This document shows, in pieces, positions 45,600-47,660 of a stretch of 47,660 nucleotides of DNA. Where the stretch lies: the NCBI GenBank assembly GCA_016865985.1, contig VGNO01000002.1, positions 1 through 47,660 on the forward strand, given 5' to 3'. Made by a program: the position numbers and the translations under genes. Each line of letters begins with the position of its first letter. Position 1 is the stretch's first letter. Below the pieces are notes generated by a model. That model saw only the letters and a list, made by a program, of their open reading frames with translations, was not told the DNA's origin and searched no databases. This DNA is from Chloroflexota bacterium. GTDB taxonomy: Bacteria; Chloroflexota; Anaerolineae; Anaerolineales; Villigracilaceae.

Positions 45600-47660
45600 A
45601 TGACCGTCGATGCAACCCGTTCATATCTCGACCTGCTGTACAACATCAGCCGCGAACTGGCTTCCGCCCTGGAACTGCGGACGGTGCTGCAACGCGTCCT
45701 GTTCCAGTCCCTCAAATATGTCGGTGGGGAACGGGGCAGCATCGTCGTACTGGACGAGAACGGCAACGCCCTCGATTCGGCCATCGTATACGGGATGCAG
45801 GTGCACGACCACACCACCCACCAGTTGCGGGATACGATCGACCGCGGCCTGGCCGGTTGGGTGGTGCGCCAGCGCAAAGCAGCCTGGGTGCCCGATACGA
45901 GCCGGGACGAACGCTGGCTGCGCCGCCCGGACGATGCCGCGGACCGCAGCGGCGCCAAGTCGGCCATGTGCGTGCCGCTCCTGACCCGCGAGCGCCTGGT
46001 CGGCGTGCTGACCATCTTCCACCCGGTACCCAACACGTATACCAGGGAGCACTTCGACCTGATCCAGGCCATCGCCGACCAGGCCGGGATCGCAGTGTTG
46101 AACGCCCGCCTGTACGCCGAAAGCCAGCGCCAGGCGCGGGTCATGACCGCCCTGGCAGCCTCGGCGGAAGCCATCAACGCCACCCTGGAACTGGACGCAG
46201 TGCTCCAGCGCATCCTGAACGAAACCATCCAGGCCTTGCAGGTGGAGACGGTGGCCCTGGCGCTGTTGGACAGCAATTGGGACCTGGTCTTCCAGGCCGC
46301 CACCGGCGAGAAAAAAGACGCCGTCGTCACGAAACGCATCCTGGCCGGGCAGGGGGTGGCCGGATGGGTGGTGCACGAAGGTGAAGGCGTAGTGATCCCG
46401 GTAGCCGCTGAAGACAAGCGCTTCATCCCCGCCGAGCAGTTCGACGGCATGGATATCCATGCCCTGGCGATTGCCCCCATCCACGCTCAGGGACGGGTGA
46501 TCGGTGTCCTGGAAGCCATCAACCCGGTCAGCGGCGCCTTCGACCCCGACGCCCTGCTGGCGCTGGCAGGCATCGGCAACCTGGCCGGTTCCACCATCCA
46601 GCACGCCCAGTTATTCGAACGCCTGCAGGCCGCCCATAAGCGTTACCGCGAACTGTTCGACGACAGCATCGACCCGATCCTGCTGACCGACCGCAACGGC
46701 AAGATCCTGGAAGCCAACCGCCAGGCCAGCATCCTGAGCGGGTTCAACGCCAAGGAACTGACCGGGATGAAGATCGGCGATCTTCACCAGGTGGGGATGG
46801 ATGCCGCCGGTTGGGAGAGCATTACCACCGGAAAAGTGGTCAGTTATGAATCGACCCTGAAAGGCAAGGGCCGGCGTACGGTCCCGATCCAGGCCTATGT
46901 CCGGCGGGTGGTTTTCGAAGAGGTCGAATCGCTGCAATGGACGCTGCGCGACATCACCGAACGCAAGGACCTCGATTCCCTGCGCGAAGACCTGATCGCC
47001 ATGATCTACCACGACCTGCGTTCGCCGCTGGCAAATATCGTCTCCAGCCTGGATGTGCTCTCCTCGTTGTTCGGCCGGGAGGAGAACGAAACCGTTCAGT
47101 CCGTCCTGACCATTGCCTCCTGCTCGACAGCCCGCATCCAGCGCCTGATCAGTTCCCTGCTGGATATCAACCGGCTCGAATCGGGGCAGCCGGTCGGCTC
47201 GCAGGAGGCGGTGACGGTCAAGTCCCTGTTCGACGATGCCCTGGACGCTGTCCAGCCGATGGCCGAGAGCCGCAGCCAGGCGATCAAAGTCGTCATCCCC
47301 GGGAAATTGCCGGCTGCCTGGGTGGATGTGGACATGATCCGGCGGGTGTTGATCAACCTGCTGGAGAACGCCTCCAAATTCTCCCCCCCGGAGGGAAAGA
47401 TCGAATTGGGCGCGGCCCTTGATGACAACTGGTTGAAGGTCTGGGTGCAGGATACCGGGCCGGGCATCCCGGCCGCGGAACAGGGACGCATCTTCGAAAA
47501 ATTCACCCGGTTGAAGGTCAAGGGCGGTCCCGGCGGGTTGGGGGTGGGACTGGCCTTCTGCCGGCTGGCCGTCCTGGGTCACGGCGGCCGGATCTGGGTC
47601 GAGAGCAAAGCCGGGCACGGGGCGCGCTTCCTGCTGACCCTGCCCCCGGCCAGGGAAAAT
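45600..47660 (+). CDS. GAF-GAF-PAS sensor histidine kinase (3' end cut by window edge)
   Basis: This gene is missing from the ORF track because it has no stop in the window. From the ATG at 45600 (AAAGGTGG 5-12 nt upstream) 687 codons are visible. Two GAF domains come first (LLYNISRELASALELRTVLQRVLFQSLKYVGGERGSIVVLD..., then ATLELDAVLQRILNETIQALQVETVALALL). A PAS domain follows (LFDDSIDPILLTDRNGKILEANRQASILSGF). The dimerisation domain has the phospho-acceptor His (DLIAMIYHDLRSPLANI). The ATPase domain has N (INLLENASKF), G1 (DTGPGIP), F and G2 (GGLGVGLAF) boxes. It is cytoplasmic, with no transmembrane helix seen. Its response regulator is not in the window. Only the final few residues are missing. 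Confidence 0.93.
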   Translation, partial: MTVDATRSYLDLLYNISRELASALELRTVLQRVLFQSLKYVGGERGSIVVLDENGNALDSAIVYGMQVHDHTTHQLRDTIDRGLAGWVVRQRKAAWVPDTSRDERWLRRPDDAADRSGAKSAMCVPLLTRERLVGVLTIFHPVPNTYTREHFDLIQAIADQAGIAVLNARLYAESQRQARVMTALAASAEAINATLELDAVLQRILNETIQALQVETVALALLDSNWDLVFQAATGEKKDAVVTKRILAGQGVAGWVVHEGEGVVIPVAAEDKRFIPAEQFDGMDIHALAIAPIHAQGRVIGVLEAINPVSGAFDPDALLALAGIGNLAGSTIQHAQLFERLQAAHKRYRELFDDSIDPILLTDRNGKILEANRQASILSGFNAKELTGMKIGDLHQVGMDAAGWESITTGKVVSYESTLKGKGRRTVPIQAYVRRVVFEEVESLQWTLRDITERKDLDSLREDLIAMIYHDLRSPLANIVSSLDVLSSLFGREENETVQSVLTIASCSTARIQRLISSLLDINRLESGQPVGSQEAVTVKSLFDDALDAVQPMAESRSQAIKVVIPGKLPAAWVDVDMIRRVLINLLENASKFSPPEGKIELGAALDDNWLKVWVQDTGPGIPAAEQGRIFEKFTRLKVKGGPGGLGVGLAFCRLAVLGHGGRIWVESKAGHGARFLLTLPPAREN

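Noticed and set aside
1-47660. CRISPR array
   Set aside because: No set of identical direct repeats with regular unique spacers was seen; the repeats present are palindromes, heptamers or attC-like sites.

Overview
The window looks like one chromosomal contig from a GC-rich, Gram-positive-like or atypical bacterium. I infer a Chloroflexota member of the Anaerolineae type. The basis is the mix of genes: a B-family polymerase cassette next to ordinary bacterial genes, a stand-alone PEP/pyruvate-binding protein beside dnaN, a multi-repeat DUF5671-like membrane protein, many lipoproteins with Thr/Pro-rich linkers, and heptamer and palindromic dispersed repeats. No rRNA or other taxonomic marker is present, so this assignment is inference.

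Layout. 1-2.9 kb (minus): a VapBC-type toxin-antitoxin pair cut by the window edge, and a large fused dehydrogenase/oxidoreductase interrupted in frame by heptamer repeats. 3.0-6.5 kb (plus): a LuxR-type regulator, then a three-gene cassette of RecA/RadA-like protein, small helical protein and divergent family B DNA polymerase. tRNA-Lys lies at 6.6 kb. 6.8-14.5 kb: a small unknown gene, glutamate dehydrogenase, a saccharopine-dehydrogenase-like protein, a collapsed oligopeptidase remnant, membrane proteins of unknown role, and dnaN. 14.7-17.0 kb: a PEP/pyruvate-binding protein.

17.1-25.1 kb is the main accessory region. A run of unrelated single-gene units all face the same way. They are often AT-rich and are separated by attC-like sites (RYYYAAC...GTTRRRY with complementary arms). 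Cargo includes a beta-propeller lipoprotein, a SHOCT protein, a zinc ribbon, an FGE-fold protein, a MazEF pair, a membrane/zinc-finger protein with an in-frame TGA, and a TPR protein. No integrase gene is in the window, so this resembles an integron cassette cluster without integrase (CALIN). A decayed IS110-type transposase lies inside it.

25.2-32.9 kb (minus): an operon of a STAS-like protein, folP, a zinc-ribbon protein and a class A PBP-like protein whose catalytic motifs look degenerate; then an AIM24-like protein, an alpha-toroid protein and folK. 33.1-35.9 kb (plus): a palindromic MITE-like repeat, HigBA, a DUF1801 protein and a beta-propeller/peptidoglycan-binding lipoprotein. 36-41.9 kb (minus): a membrane protein, a hydrolase lipoprotein, a HAD-GNAT fusion, an HDAC-family deacetylase, a structured intergenic region and an NYN-domain nuclease. 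42-44.3 kb (minus): an ArsR-MFS operon with a clear tandem operator. 44.4 kb to the end (plus): threonine synthase and a GAF-GAF-PAS histidine kinase that runs off the window.

A recurring feature is a -10 hexamer only 5-7 nt upstream of the start codon with no Shine-Dalgarno sequence. I see this at seven genes and predict leaderless mRNAs; other genes have normal ribosome-binding sites.
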